From contig CAVYZF010000021.1 of the NCBI GenBank assembly GCA_963772955.1, forward strand, positions 1 to 64,000: 64,000 nt of DNA, in the 5' to 3' direction. Made by a program: the position numbers and the translations under genes. Below the pieces are notes generated by a model, which did not search any database, was not told where the DNA came from, and saw only the letters and a list, made by a program, of their open reading frames with translations. Position 1 is the first letter of the stretch. Each line of letters opens with the position of its first letter. Source of the stretch: Gp6-AA40 sp963772955 (lineage in GTDB: Bacteria > Acidobacteriota > Vicinamibacteria > Vicinamibacterales > UBA2999). This document shows, piece by piece, positions 16,182 through 23,921 of the stretch.

Positions 16182-17276
16182 ATGACAGAGACCCACTTCC
16201 GCCAAGCGTTTCTGCTCTTGCTAGTCACGGCGATCTCCGCCGTGTTCGTGGCGATGATCCGCGTGTTCCTGCTCACGATCCTGCTGGCGGCCATCTTTGC
16301 GGGCCTGAGCTACCCCGTGTATCAATGGACGCTCGGCTGGCTCCGTGGCCGCAAGGCGGTTGCGGCGATCGCGACGCTCGTACTGTTGCTGGCGCTGGTG
16401 ATGGCCCCGCTGCTCGCGGTGCTCGGCGCCGGCGCGAACGAAGCGCTGCGGGTCACCGAGACGATCCGGCCACGCCTGCAGCAACTCGTCGATCAGCCGG
16501 GAGCGTTCGACAGCCTACTACGGGCGCTCCCTGGCTACCATCGCATCGAGCCGTACCGGGCCCAGATCCTCACCAAGGCCGGCGAACTCGTAGGGAGCAC
16601 CAGTGCGTTTCTCTTCGCCGCGCTCTCCGCCACGACGCGCGCGACGGCGGTCTTCATCTTTCACTGTTTTGTCTTGCTCTACACGATGTTCTTCTTCCTG
16701 ACCGGCGGCCCGGGCCTGCTCCGGACCGTTCTCGCGTACCTGCCGCTCACGGAGGCCGACAAGCAGCGTATGGTGGAGAAGTTCGTGTCAGTCACCCGCG
16801 CAACCCTCAAGGGCACGATCCTGATCGGCGCGATTCAGGGCATCCTTGGAGGTCTGGCGTTCCGGGCAGTAGGTCTCGATGGGCCGATCTTCTGGGGAAC
16901 GGTGATGACCGTGTTGTCGATCATCCCTGGCGTGGGTGGTGCGCTGGTCTGGGTACCGGCGGCGGTCATGCTCATCGCCACGGGCGAGGTCTGGCGAGGC
17001 ATCGCCCTCGCCCTGTTCTGCGCGCTCGTGGTCGGCAGTGTGGACAATGTGCTGAGACCGCGGCTCGTCGGGCAGGACACGAAGATGCACGAACTGCTCA
17101 TCTTCTTCTCGACCCTCGGCGGCCTCATGTTCTTCGGCGCGATGGGCTTCATCCTGGGCCCCATTCTGGCGGCCCTCTTCGTCACCGCCTGGGAAATGTT
17201 CGGCACGGCGTTCCGCACGTCGCTCGCCGAACCGGGATCCCCGGCTGCCAGCCCTGACTACCGCCCGCCAGCCTGA
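16182..17276 (+). CDS. AI-2E family transporter
   Basis: The 364-residue membrane protein of the AI-2E/UPF0118 family has two N-terminal TM helices, a short hydrophobic pair (~65-85), a large central soluble stretch (~90-150), then five to six TM segments. It carries the family motifs GTILIGAIQGILGGLAF, SIIPGVGGALVWVPAA and GLMFFGAMGFILGPILAALF. Members export signals or act as Na+/H+ antiporters; the substrate is unknown here. It lies between IS remnants and the right island boundary. Confidence 0.9.
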   Translation: MTETHFRQAFLLLLVTAISAVFVAMIRVFLLTILLAAIFAGLSYPVYQWTLGWLRGRKAVAAIATLVLLLALVMAPLLAVLGAGANEALRVTETIRPRLQQLVDQPGAFDSLLRALPGYHRIEPYRAQILTKAGELVGSTSAFLFAALSATTRATAVFIFHCFVLLYTMFFFLTGGPGLLRTVLAYLPLTEADKQRMVEKFVSVTRATLKGTILIGAIQGILGGLAFRAVGLDGPIFWGTVMTVLSIIPGVGGALVWVPAAVMLIATGEVWRGIALALFCALVVGSVDNVLRPRLVGQDTKMHELLIFFSTLGGLMFFGAMGFILGPILAALFVTAWEMFGTAFRTSLAEPGSPAASPDYRPPA

Positions 17277-17490
17277 CGCCCGATGGTGGCGCTCCCTGTC
17301 TGAATAGCGTGAACATTCCATTCACATATCAGACCGACGACGAACACCATCCCGATGTCGTCGACGGAGAACCGCAGGGCATGCGCACAGCGAAAGTCGC
17401 TCTCGCCGGCGGTGTTGGCCCACGCCAGCGCGACGAGCACACCGATGGGCAGTAGCAGGAATCGCCGATGGATGATCCAGGGTCAACAAC

Positions 17491-17560
17491 GCGGTCCTCG
17501 CGTCGGACGACGAAAATGCGCTGGCCGGCGCAACCCTGGCGTGTGCCCACAAGGCACACA
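17491..17560 (-). pseudogene. Decayed BrnT-like toxin fragment
   Basis: The minus strand still reads CAGQRIFVVRREDRVV, matching YAGQRIFVVRREDYVY of the intact toxin at 14329-14631. It is followed upstream by the remains of the operator (GTGTGC/GCACAC). The N-terminal half of the toxin gene has been deleted and no antitoxin gene remains. It is continuous with repeat C2. Confidence 0.65.
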
Positions 17561-17683
17561 TTGGCATCGGCTCCAGTGTGCCTACCCGTGTGCCCAAACG
17601 CGGTCCGACGACCATCATTCGGGAGCCAACGCCAACCAAGGAACCAACAAAAAACGGGCCTGAAATCATCGATTTCAGGCCCG
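17552..17683. repeat. 132-bp repeat (toxin promoter to palindrome), copy C2
   Basis: It is the partner of 14658-14790 and ends with the same 29-nt palindrome at 17655-17683. On the minus strand the palindrome is followed by TTTTTT, so it can also serve as a terminator. It lies 22 nt from the tRNA-Ser half repeat at the right island edge. Confidence 0.7.
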
Positions 17684-17705
17684 CTCTGTGATTCCTGGCA
17701 GCCTC

Positions 17706-17744
17706 AGCAAACCGCCGCCTTCAGCCTCTCGGCCACCTCACCGC
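17706..17744. repeat. Right 39-bp direct repeat, truncated tRNA-Ser(GCT) 5' half
   Basis: It is identical to 8501-8539. It covers the acceptor 5' strand, D arm and the anticodon stem up to the loop of the serine tRNA on the minus strand; the 3' half is absent, so it cannot make a tRNA. The following sequence (CTAAGTATAAACG) resembles the promoter side of the intact tRNA gene. Confidence 0.75.
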
Positions 17745-18145
17745 GCTGGAAACCTAAGTATAAACGACATCATGAGTTACGCGAACGCGATTGTCCCCAT
17801 GATTGTCCCTGAAATTGTCCCTGCCGGGTCCCGTAACATTGCTCGAACCACTGACGACTGCACCATCGGACCTGATCACCAGAACGCTGCGGTCTTTTTT
17901 GTCGGCAAGCAATCCCACAATCCGCTACCCAACAGCGACTTCCAGGCATGAGCTTCTGTCCACTTTCGTGACGAAGCGAGCTTGTGCGATCAGACGCGAG
18001 GGGAGAGCACCCGGCGGACACACCGCGCGACAGGCATCGGTCCGAAAAACCGTTGCCGATTCAAGTCGCCGGGAATCGCTCAGAGAGCTACCGCGGCAGC
18101 GGCAGCGGTAGCGGTCCGCTAGACGACTGGTGCGTTTCCCAAGCG
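17745..18145. other. Non-coding stretch at the right island edge
   Basis: I see no supportable gene in these 400 nt. The only structured item is the triple TGTCCC motif at 17792-17823 (listed separately). The open frames present have no recognisable similarity, so this looks like degraded intergenic DNA between the island and the following chromosomal genes. Confidence 0.5.
17792..17823. repeat. TGTCCC tandem motif, copy a
   Basis: Three direct units of TGTCCC(C/T) are spaced by 10-12 nt (minus strand: GGGACA repeated). Two-unit versions occur at 20394-20413 and 21708-21727 in front of two toxin-antitoxin operons. Here no intact operon follows on the minus strand. Confidence 0.5.
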
Positions 18146-18418
18146 TCAAGTGAAGTAGAGAAGGGAGCGGAGCTGCCTGCGCACGGTCGGTTTCTGCACG
18201 GCGACATAGCCGGCGAGCTCGTACTCGTTGAACACTCGCCAAACCGCCGCGAGGAATCTCGGCAGCTCGCGCGCGAATGCGGCGTCCTGCCGGGCGGCCT
18301 CTGCAAACACTCGCAGCTTCTCGCCGACGAGATAGTCGAGGGCGTCCTTCACCCCGAAGCGCCGCTTGATCGCCCGCGTGGCGCGGCACTGCTCGATCCA
18401 GATCTTCTCGAAGCGCAT
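18146..18418 (-). CDS. Conserved-type hypothetical protein
   Basis: The ~90-residue protein starts MRFEKIWIEQCRATRAIKRR; an earlier ATG at 18457 is possible. It is mostly helical, with FGVKDALDYLVGEKLRVFAE, ELPRFLAAVWRVFNEYEL and a terminal RRQLRSLLYFT. It looks like a small soluble protein that is often a single gene. I cannot name a family. The divergent neighbour is the J-domain-like gene. Confidence 0.6.
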   Translation of the reverse strand: MRFEKIWIEQCRATRAIKRRFGVKDALDYLVGEKLRVFAEAARQDAAFARELPRFLAAVWRVFNEYELAGYVAVQKPTVRRQLRSLLYFT

Positions 18419-18525
18419 GGCGGGAGTGAATATACCGGCGTGGCAACCGAGGCGCAAGAGTCGCGTTGGGCGGTGTCAAAGCGTTGGGCAGTGGCCAGAG
18501 TCGCGGCGGCTTCGTATTCTGCACC

Positions 18526-19704
18526 ATGCTTCCGACAGAACAGTGGCTGTTCGATCCCGACGATCTCCGTCAATTGCCGGCGGATCGGTCGCTCGCCATC
18601 CGGTCCGCACCCGGGCGGCCCCTCGGCAAGGAGGAACGCGCGTTCAATCGCGCGCTTGCCAGGCTTCAGGCGCTCAGCCGCGCACTGGATGAGGAGAACC
18701 GCCGGCTCGATCGGTTGCTGGTCTTCCATGCCGCGGAGATCCGTCCGCGCATCGACCGAGGCGTTGCGCTGCGCATCGGGCTCGTACGGGCGCTGGCACC
18801 ATTCCTCGACGATCGCCGGCTGACGAAGGGACAACACCGCGTGTTGCGGCGGATCCTGATCGAGCAGCTCGATGACGTGTTGACGCACCTCGCCGACAAG
18901 CCGGACCCGGATCTGCAGGCTCTTTTCGAGCGGCTACACGACGTCAGCTATGCGCAGGCGGTGCAGGACGATATAGAGGAGGCACAGGCCGGAATGGCCG
19001 CCATCTTCGACGAGCTCGGTCTCGATGTTGAAGTGCCAGAGCTGCACGCGGACATGACCGAAGAGGACGCCGCGGCGGCGGCCGCCCAGTTGGCACATGA
19101 ACTTCGCCGCGCCGAGGAGAGCCACGACGCCGCGAAGCGGAAACCGCGACACGAGACAACGGCCCGAGCTGCAGAGGAGCGGGCCCGCCGGCACGAAATG
19201 TTGCGGAAGGACAGCCTGAGTGCCGTCTACCGGCGCCTCGCCAAGGAGCTGCATCCCGATCTCGAGCGCGATCCGGCCGAGCGTGAAAGAAAGAGCCGCG
19301 TCATGCAGGACGTCACCGCGGCGTACACCCGCGGCGATTTACATGGACTGCTCCAGCTCGAAGTCGAATGGCTCGTTCCGAGCGGTGCCGCGGCTCGTCT
19401 GAGCGGCGACAAGCTGCGAGCCTACACCGCCATATTGAAGGAGCAAGCGACTGAGCTCGAAGCCGAACTGCAGTTGTTGCGGCTCCAGCCGCGTTATGCG
19501 GCCCTCATCCTCGAGGGCCCGTTCGGTGCTCCGATGGTCATCGACGGTCGGCGCGAAGTGGAACGACTCGACGGCATGATCGCGCAGATCGACGCCGCGC
19601 TTCAGCGCCTGTCGTCCGACCAGGCGCTCACGGAGATTCGCGGCGCTATCCAAGAGTACCGGGACTCTGAGAAGCGCCAGGCGCTCGCCAGACGGCGACG
19701 CTAA
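18526..19704 (+). CDS. J-domain-like coiled-coil protein
   Basis: The 392-residue soluble protein has a helical N-terminal half, an Ala/Glu-rich coiled coil (~180-235), and a J-like segment SLSAVYRRLAKELHPDLERD (~240-260) with the HPD tripeptide that contacts Hsp70. A further helical C-terminus contains EQATELEAELQLLRLQ. HPD with upstream YRRLAK is typical of DnaJ-like co-chaperones. The rest is not DnaJ, so it may recruit Hsp70 to a special target. I chose the start MLPTEQW; the frame extends upstream without a better initiator. Confidence 0.7.
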   Translation: MLPTEQWLFDPDDLRQLPADRSLAIRSAPGRPLGKEERAFNRALARLQALSRALDEENRRLDRLLVFHAAEIRPRIDRGVALRIGLVRALAPFLDDRRLTKGQHRVLRRILIEQLDDVLTHLADKPDPDLQALFERLHDVSYAQAVQDDIEEAQAGMAAIFDELGLDVEVPELHADMTEEDAAAAAAQLAHELRRAEESHDAAKRKPRHETTARAAEERARRHEMLRKDSLSAVYRRLAKELHPDLERDPAERERKSRVMQDVTAAYTRGDLHGLLQLEVEWLVPSGAAARLSGDKLRAYTAILKEQATELEAELQLLRLQPRYAALILEGPFGAPMVIDGRREVERLDGMIAQIDAALQRLSSDQALTEIRGAIQEYRDSEKRQALARRRR

Positions 19705-19735
19705 TTAAAGGCTCGAAGGCACGACTGACTGACTT

Positions 19736-20037
19736 TTAGCTCGCGTCGGGTTCCGTCCACGCGGCGGACTGGTCGCGACGGCCATGCAGAACTCTGCCTA
19801 CCAAGAGCGCGCCTTCATGGCGGTAGTAGATCACATAGCTGTCGACCGCGAACGACCGAACGCCTTCGCCGAACTCCGGCCGCAGGCGACCCATCCGAGG
19901 CTGTTCGGCCAGTAGTTCGACGCGCTCGACTATCGCGTCAATGAGTCGATCCGCGGTGACGGGGCTGGCATCCTCGGCGACGTAGGACCAGATATCCTCG
20001 AGGTCCCGCTCGGCGAGCCGGAGAGCCGATAGGGCAT
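19736..20037 (-). pseudogene. parE: ParE toxin, frameshifted near the start
   Basis: After the parD stop an ATG begins MPYRLS, the usual ParE opening. The body LAERDLEDIWSYVAEDASP, then DRLIDAIVERVELLAEQPRM, GRLRPEFGEGVRSFAV and YVIYYRHEG, lies in another frame. The span is 302 nt, one short of 101 codons, so a single missing nucleotide after CTCTCC (about 20018) explains it. ParE poisons DNA gyrase. As read, the toxin would not be made while its antitoxin stays intact. Confidence 0.82.
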
Positions 20038-20307
20038 CTACGAGTTCTTGGCGCGCGCCGCCCGACCGCGCGACTTGATCTGCTCGGCGAGCTTCCGACC
20101 TGTGGTCTTGTCGTAGGCACGACCCTCGCCTCGAGCCGACTGGTCAAAGCCTGCCTGCACGTCGGTTCGAAGTTGTTCTCGCGCTTGGTCGCGATCCTTG
20201 AGCAGTCGCAGTGCCTCGCGGACAACCTCGCTGGCTGTCTGGTACAGCCCGCTTTCAACTTTTTCGTTCACGAGTCGTTCGAGCTCTGGCGTGAGCGAGA
20301 CGTTCAT
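20038..20307 (-). CDS. parD: ParD antitoxin
   Basis: The 89-residue ribbon-helix-helix antitoxin begins MNVSLTPELERLVNEKVESG, then LYQTASEVVREALRLL, followed by a Lys/Arg-rich C-terminal toxin-binding tail. Its stop TAG is immediately followed by the ATG of parE. A palindrome and -35 box precede it, consistent with autorepression. Confidence 0.92.
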   Translation of the reverse strand: MNVSLTPELERLVNEKVESGLYQTASEVVREALRLLKDRDQAREQLRTDVQAGFDQSARGEGRAYDKTTGRKLAEQIKSRGRAARAKNS

Positions 20308-20350
20308 GTGAATCTGCCCTCGTATCGAGGCTAGACGGCATAGCGTAAAT

Positions 20351-20365
20351 TGTCAATATTTGACA
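20351..20365 (-). promoter_or_regulatory. parD promoter/operator palindrome
   Basis: The minus strand carries TGTCAAATATTGACA, a 15-bp palindrome whose right half contains a consensus -35 (TTGACA). It lies about 45 nt upstream of the parD ATG, where ParD-family regulators bind. Confidence 0.55.
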
Positions 20366-21035
20366 TAAACGGACACGCGTACGATCGCGACGCTGTCCCT
20401 GGAATTGTCCCTGTGAGCCGCCAAAACCGCGCTTCCAGAGCCAACTTTGGCCAAGTCAGTCGATCGAGGAAGTGGTTGAGACGGTGGAATTTGCTAGGAA
20501 AATCGAAGATGTCCGAGTCTGGCCAACCGACTGGTGATGGAAAACGTAGCGGTCTTTTCCGTGACTTGACGTCTGCGTACCCACGTCGTGCATCGTGACT
20601 TGGCACGATGGTGTATCAGCCGGACCGGCCAGTGCCGACGTTAGCTGAGGCGACGATGTAGTCCTATGGACCTCGCGGTCCACGCTTCCGACTACTGCCT
20701 TGGCCCTTCAAGCCAGCGCATCGATCAAGCTTCCAGCCAATTCTCGACCTCTCCCGACGTCGTCGCCGAAGCCTGCGGTTCAGAGAACCGGTGCGTGTTT
20801 CCGACGACTCAGACAGCGACATCCGGCGCCCGCTGATCCTTCGAGAGCCTCGGGTGCGTCAAGAAGTGGACATCGGCTCATCCACCGAAATCGCTGTTCG
20901 TGCAGAGCCTACGAGCCAAATGACTCCGCACGGCCAGCCAGTGAGACAGCATCCCGGCTCCCCAAGCAAGGAGTACCCAGACGACCCAGTACGGCGCACC
21001 GGTCACCCAAGCACGCCGTTGGCGGATTGCTGGGT
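20366..21035. other. Non-coding stretch between two TA modules
   Basis: I found no supportable gene in about 670 nt. It contains the TGTCCC tandem motif at 20394-20413. Open frames here lack family motifs and have codon content unlike their neighbours. Confidence 0.5.
20394..20413. repeat. TGTCCC tandem motif, copy b
   Basis: TGTCCCTGGAATTGTCCCTG, two units 12 nt apart, lies about 87 nt upstream of the parD start codon. Copy c is nearly identical and holds the same relative position in front of phd. Confidence 0.55.
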
Positions 21036-21369
21036 CTATTCGCCCTTCAATTCGCCGGGCAGAGACGGCTTTCTCGCGCCACGCCTGACGTGCACCACGC
21101 GCACAACTTCGGCGTCGTCGTCGATCGTGAAGAAGATGCGGTATGCGTTCGGCTTCCGGCCGTAGATCAGTACTCGTACAGGACCGATCGGCGTCGAAGC
21201 TCTCAGGCGCTATGGGACACCGCTTCGGATGCTGGTCGAGTGACAGGACCGCTCGCTCGAGACCGTTGAACCACCGGGCACCCTGATCCGGCGCCCGCTC
21301 GACGACCCACAGGTACAGTTCTTCGAGATCGGCTTCCGCGCGCCGCGCGATCTCAACGCGGTATGCCAC
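21036..21369 (-). pseudogene. RelE/ParE-family toxin, frameshifted
   Basis: The start MAYRVEIARRAEADLEELYL, then RWFNGLERAVLSLDQHP, is a ParE/RelE-type toxin. After FDAD the family sequence RPVRVLIYGRKPNAYRIFFT, then EVVRVVHVRRGARKPSL, continues in a different frame. The 334-nt span is one nucleotide too long, so one extra base near 21195 breaks it. It overlaps the 3' end of the Phd antitoxin gene by 17 nt. Confidence 0.82.
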
Positions 21370-21634
21370 GCTTGCGGCGCAGCCGATCGAACACCTGCCG
21401 CGCCGGCTTGGCGCGGCCGGCCTTCACGTCCGCCAAACCCTCCTGAATCCCTTCGATGGCCTCGACGCGGTCGAGCAACGCCTGGTAGGCCGCCGCATCC
21501 TGAACTACCAGCTCGGCCTTGCCGTTGATAGTCAGGACCAACGGGTGCCCGGTCTTTCTGAGGCGGCCGAGCAGGTCGACGGTATTCCGCTTGAACTCAC
21601 TGAGCGACCGAATGTCGTTGGCTAGATCGAGCAT
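21353..21634 (-). CDS. Phd/YefM-family antitoxin
   Basis: The 93-residue protein has the Phd/YefM fold signature: IRSLSEFKRNTVDLLGRLRK, then TGHPLVLTINGKAELVVQDA, AAYQALLDR. The C-terminal Lys/Arg-rich tail would wrap the toxin. It is the first gene of the pair and should autoregulate from a site just upstream. Confidence 0.92.
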   Translation of the reverse strand: MLDLANDIRSLSEFKRNTVDLLGRLRKTGHPLVLTINGKAELVVQDAAAYQALLDRVEAIEGIQEGLADVKAGRAKPARQVFDRLRRKRGIPR

Positions 21635-21707
21635 CGTTTCCTCACCAAATTCGCATTGAATTTAATGGTCACACGATGATGCAGGCGCAATCAACCGCCG
21701 TAGAGAC

Positions 21708-21727
21708 TGTCCCCAGAATTGTCCCTG
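21708..21727. repeat. TGTCCC tandem motif, copy c
   Basis: TGTCCCCAGAATTGTCCCTG lies about 75 nt upstream of the phd start. It matches copy b at 17 of 20 positions. The otherwise empty interval 21635-21892 contains nothing else I can support. Confidence 0.55.
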
Positions 21728-21892
21728 CCATTGTCCTCGCCTGCTCGCCGGGAATCTGGCCGGATGAGACCTTAAGCGACGCGCTCGGACCAACGGCGAA
21801 GGCAGCGGTTTTGTTCATCAGCTGTCATTCACGCAAGGGCCTCTGGCACAGCGACTGCGCAGGTTGAGTTGTCGTCCAGGTACACCGGTCCA

Positions 21893-22291
21893 TCAACCGC
21901 TAGACGCGTTCGCTGACCCACTGCGCAAGCACGCGATGCACCAGACGGCGAGGACTGCGTGCACAGCAACCGCCGGCCACATCGGAACGCCGGCGAGCCT
22001 CACGCCCGCGGCCGCGGTTGCGAGAACCGCGCCAGCAGCGCAGTTATACAGCAGCATCGCCGCGACCAACCCGCGCTGAGCGCGGCTCGGTCCATCATCG
22101 CGCGCCAGCCAGCAGGCGCCGCCCAACGACATCAGCGCCGCGCCGGCGATGCGGCCCACGATCAACGCGGCCGGCGCATCGAGCGATACCCCGAGCAAGA
22201 ACGCGACGACAAGCGACGGTGATCCCAGCAGCATCAAGCCGATCGGCGTCTCGACTAACGCAGTCACAATCAGCAGCGTTCTTGCCACCAT
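21893..22291 (-). CDS. Small four-helix membrane protein
   Basis: The ~132-residue protein starts MVARTLLIVTALVETPIGLM (13 codons inside the longest frame). It has four hydrophobic helices, including LVVAFLLGVSL, IAGAALMSLGGACWLA, LVAAMLLYNCAAGAVLATA and WPAVAVHAVLAVWCIACL. It resembles small DUF-type inner-membrane proteins of unknown role. It is the last gene of a leftward group after the SAP-like and cupin genes. Confidence 0.65.
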   Translation of the reverse strand: MVARTLLIVTALVETPIGLMLLGSPSLVVAFLLGVSLDAPAALIVGRIAGAALMSLGGACWLARDDGPSRAQRGLVAAMLLYNCAAGAVLATAAAGVRLAGVPMWPAVAVHAVLAVWCIACLRSGSANASSG

Positions 22292-22339
22292 CAGCTGTAC
22301 CAATGGTCCTCTCGCCGATAAGCACGCCAATCACGGCGA

Positions 22340-22981
22340 TCATCGAGCCGGAGCGATTCTCTCGAGCGTCTCGAGAGCCGACTGCGCCTTGGCCTTGCGC
22401 AGGGCTTTCCAGTTGCCGTCGGCGCGCTGGTGCTTGAGGTCGGTGAGGTAAGCGTACTCCGGCGTGAGCAGCCGGTGCTCTTCAGTCTTGGCTCGTGTCC
22501 ACGACCGGGCGAAATCAGCGAGTGTCGGCGCTTCGCCGCGAGTCCAGAACTCCATCGCCAGCACGCGGGCGACTGCGCCGTCCTTGAACCGGCCCGAGGT
22601 CAGGTCGCGGAGCAGGCGTATGACACCCTCGTGTTCCTTCGCGTACCAGCGGTAGTAGAGACAATCGCGAGGTCCGAGCCGCGATGGCGGATCCTCCACA
22701 CGGACGATCTTCGCGGGGATGAGCGTGGAGCGACCGACGTCACCTCTCGTGAGGTAACGGCGAATGCGGGCCAACACGATCGGCTTGCGATCGGTATCCT
22801 TCGTGGCCTTGACTTTCCCGTCGGGGTACTCGGCCATGACCCTGTACGGGATCCCGCGCTCCGAGCAGAAGCCGCGAATCTCTTCGAGGTTCATGTAATT
22901 CAATTCCTCGAGAAGCCGCGCTTGCCCGGCCTTGTCGAGCTGCGACAACACGTTCATCCGATTCCGCTCTGCGGACTTCAC
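22340..22981 (-). CDS. SAP-like domain hypothetical protein
   Basis: The 213-residue protein has an N-terminal helix pair (LNYMNLEEIRGFCSERGIPY, then R..KPIVLARIRRYLTRG) that resembles a SAP-type nucleic-acid-binding module. A tryptophan/arginine-rich body follows, with DCLYYRWYAKEHEG and EFWTRGEAPTLADFARSWTR. Its start overlaps the cupin stop by 4 nt, so both are read from one mRNA. I know similar uncharacterised proteins but no function. Confidence 0.65.
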   Translation of the reverse strand: MKSAERNRMNVLSQLDKAGQARLLEELNYMNLEEIRGFCSERGIPYRVMAEYPDGKVKATKDTDRKPIVLARIRRYLTRGDVGRSTLIPAKIVRVEDPPSRLGPRDCLYYRWYAKEHEGVIRLLRDLTSGRFKDGAVARVLAMEFWTRGEAPTLADFARSWTRAKTEEHRLLTPEYAYLTDLKHQRADGNWKALRKAKAQSALETLERIAPAR

Positions 22982-23388
22982 TTCTCCGGCGTCGTCCGCG
23001 GCTGGCCCTTTTCCGAGAGCATGACGGCGAGGAGCTTCGCCGGTTTCGTCGTGCTCGCATTACCCGAAACGCCGTGAAGCTGGTTCGGCGTTTCGAGAAA
23101 CATCTCGCCGACCTTGTAGGTCTTCTCGGGCTCGTCGCCGATCTTCGATCGAATCTCGCCTTCGAGGACGTAAGCAATCGTGATCCCGGGATGCCGGTGC
23201 GGCGGTGAACTCTGACCCGGCCCGTACGACACTTCTACTGCGGACGCCGTCCAACCCTTCATGGTCAGATCCGGCACATCGTGCTCGAACACGACCCTCG
23301 GGCCAGTCGCGGCCGCCTGCGCCGCGATGAGTTCATTGGCCAACAGCAGACCAGCGGCACTTCCGATCAACACTCTACGAGTCATCAT
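22978..23388 (-). CDS. Secreted cupin-domain protein
   Basis: The 136-residue protein has a signal peptide (RRVLIGSAAGLLLANELIAA). A single cupin fold follows with metal motif 1, SPPHRHPGITIAYVLEGE, and motif 2, FLETPNQLHGVSG. Small cupins of this kind act as dioxygenases, isomerases or sensors. It is divergent from a carboxymuconolactone decarboxylase-type gene 55 nt away, suggesting a shared response. Confidence 0.85.
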   Translation of the reverse strand: MMTRRVLIGSAAGLLLANELIAAQAAATGPRVVFEHDVPDLTMKGWTASAVEVSYGPGQSSPPHRHPGITIAYVLEGEIRSKIGDEPEKTYKVGEMFLETPNQLHGVSGNASTTKPAKLLAVMLSEKGQPRTTPEK

Positions 23389-23442
23389 GCTGGCACCTCG
23401 TGGAAAGAGTCAGTCTAGATCGACAGTTCGCAAGGAGACCTC

Positions 23443-23916
23443 ATGCAGCAACGAGTCGACTATCAAGCTCAGGCCGCCGGCGTTTACAAGGCGATGCGCG
23501 GTCTCGAGAGCTATCTCCATACCTGCGGCCTCGAGGAGAACCTGATTCATCTCATCAAACTGAGGGCGTCACAACTCAATGGCTGCGCGTACTGCATCGA
23601 CATGCATTGGAAAGATCTCCGCGCGGCCGGTGAGAACGAGCAGCGTCTCTACGGCCTGGATGCCTGGCGTGAAAGCCCGTACTACACCGAGCGCGAGCGC
23701 GCCGCGCTCACGTGGACAGAGGCCGTAACGCTGATCACAGACGGCCACGCGTCGGATGCAGACTACGAAGCCGTGCGGCCGCACTTCGATGGGAAAGAGC
23801 TCGCGGACCTCACGTTTGCGATCGCGACCATCAACGCGTGGAACCGACTCGCGATCGCGGCGCGCACCGTGCCTGGCACGTATCGGCCACGCGCGACGAG
23901 CACCGCGTCAACCTGA
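23443..23916 (+). CDS. Carboxymuconolactone decarboxylase/AhpD-family protein
   Basis: The 157-residue protein has the AhpD/CMD core with the redox motif NGCAYCIDMHWKDLRAAGE: two Cys in C-x-x-C and a downstream His. The family includes peroxidase-reducing AhpD enzymes. The tail FAIATINAWNRLAIAARTVP is typical. It is preceded by AAGGAGA, a good ribosome site. Confidence 0.9.
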   Translation: MQQRVDYQAQAAGVYKAMRGLESYLHTCGLEENLIHLIKLRASQLNGCAYCIDMHWKDLRAAGENEQRLYGLDAWRESPYYTERERAALTWTEAVTLITDGHASDADYEAVRPHFDGKELADLTFAIATINAWNRLAIAARTVPGTYRPRATSTAST

Positions 23917-23921
23917 CGAAA

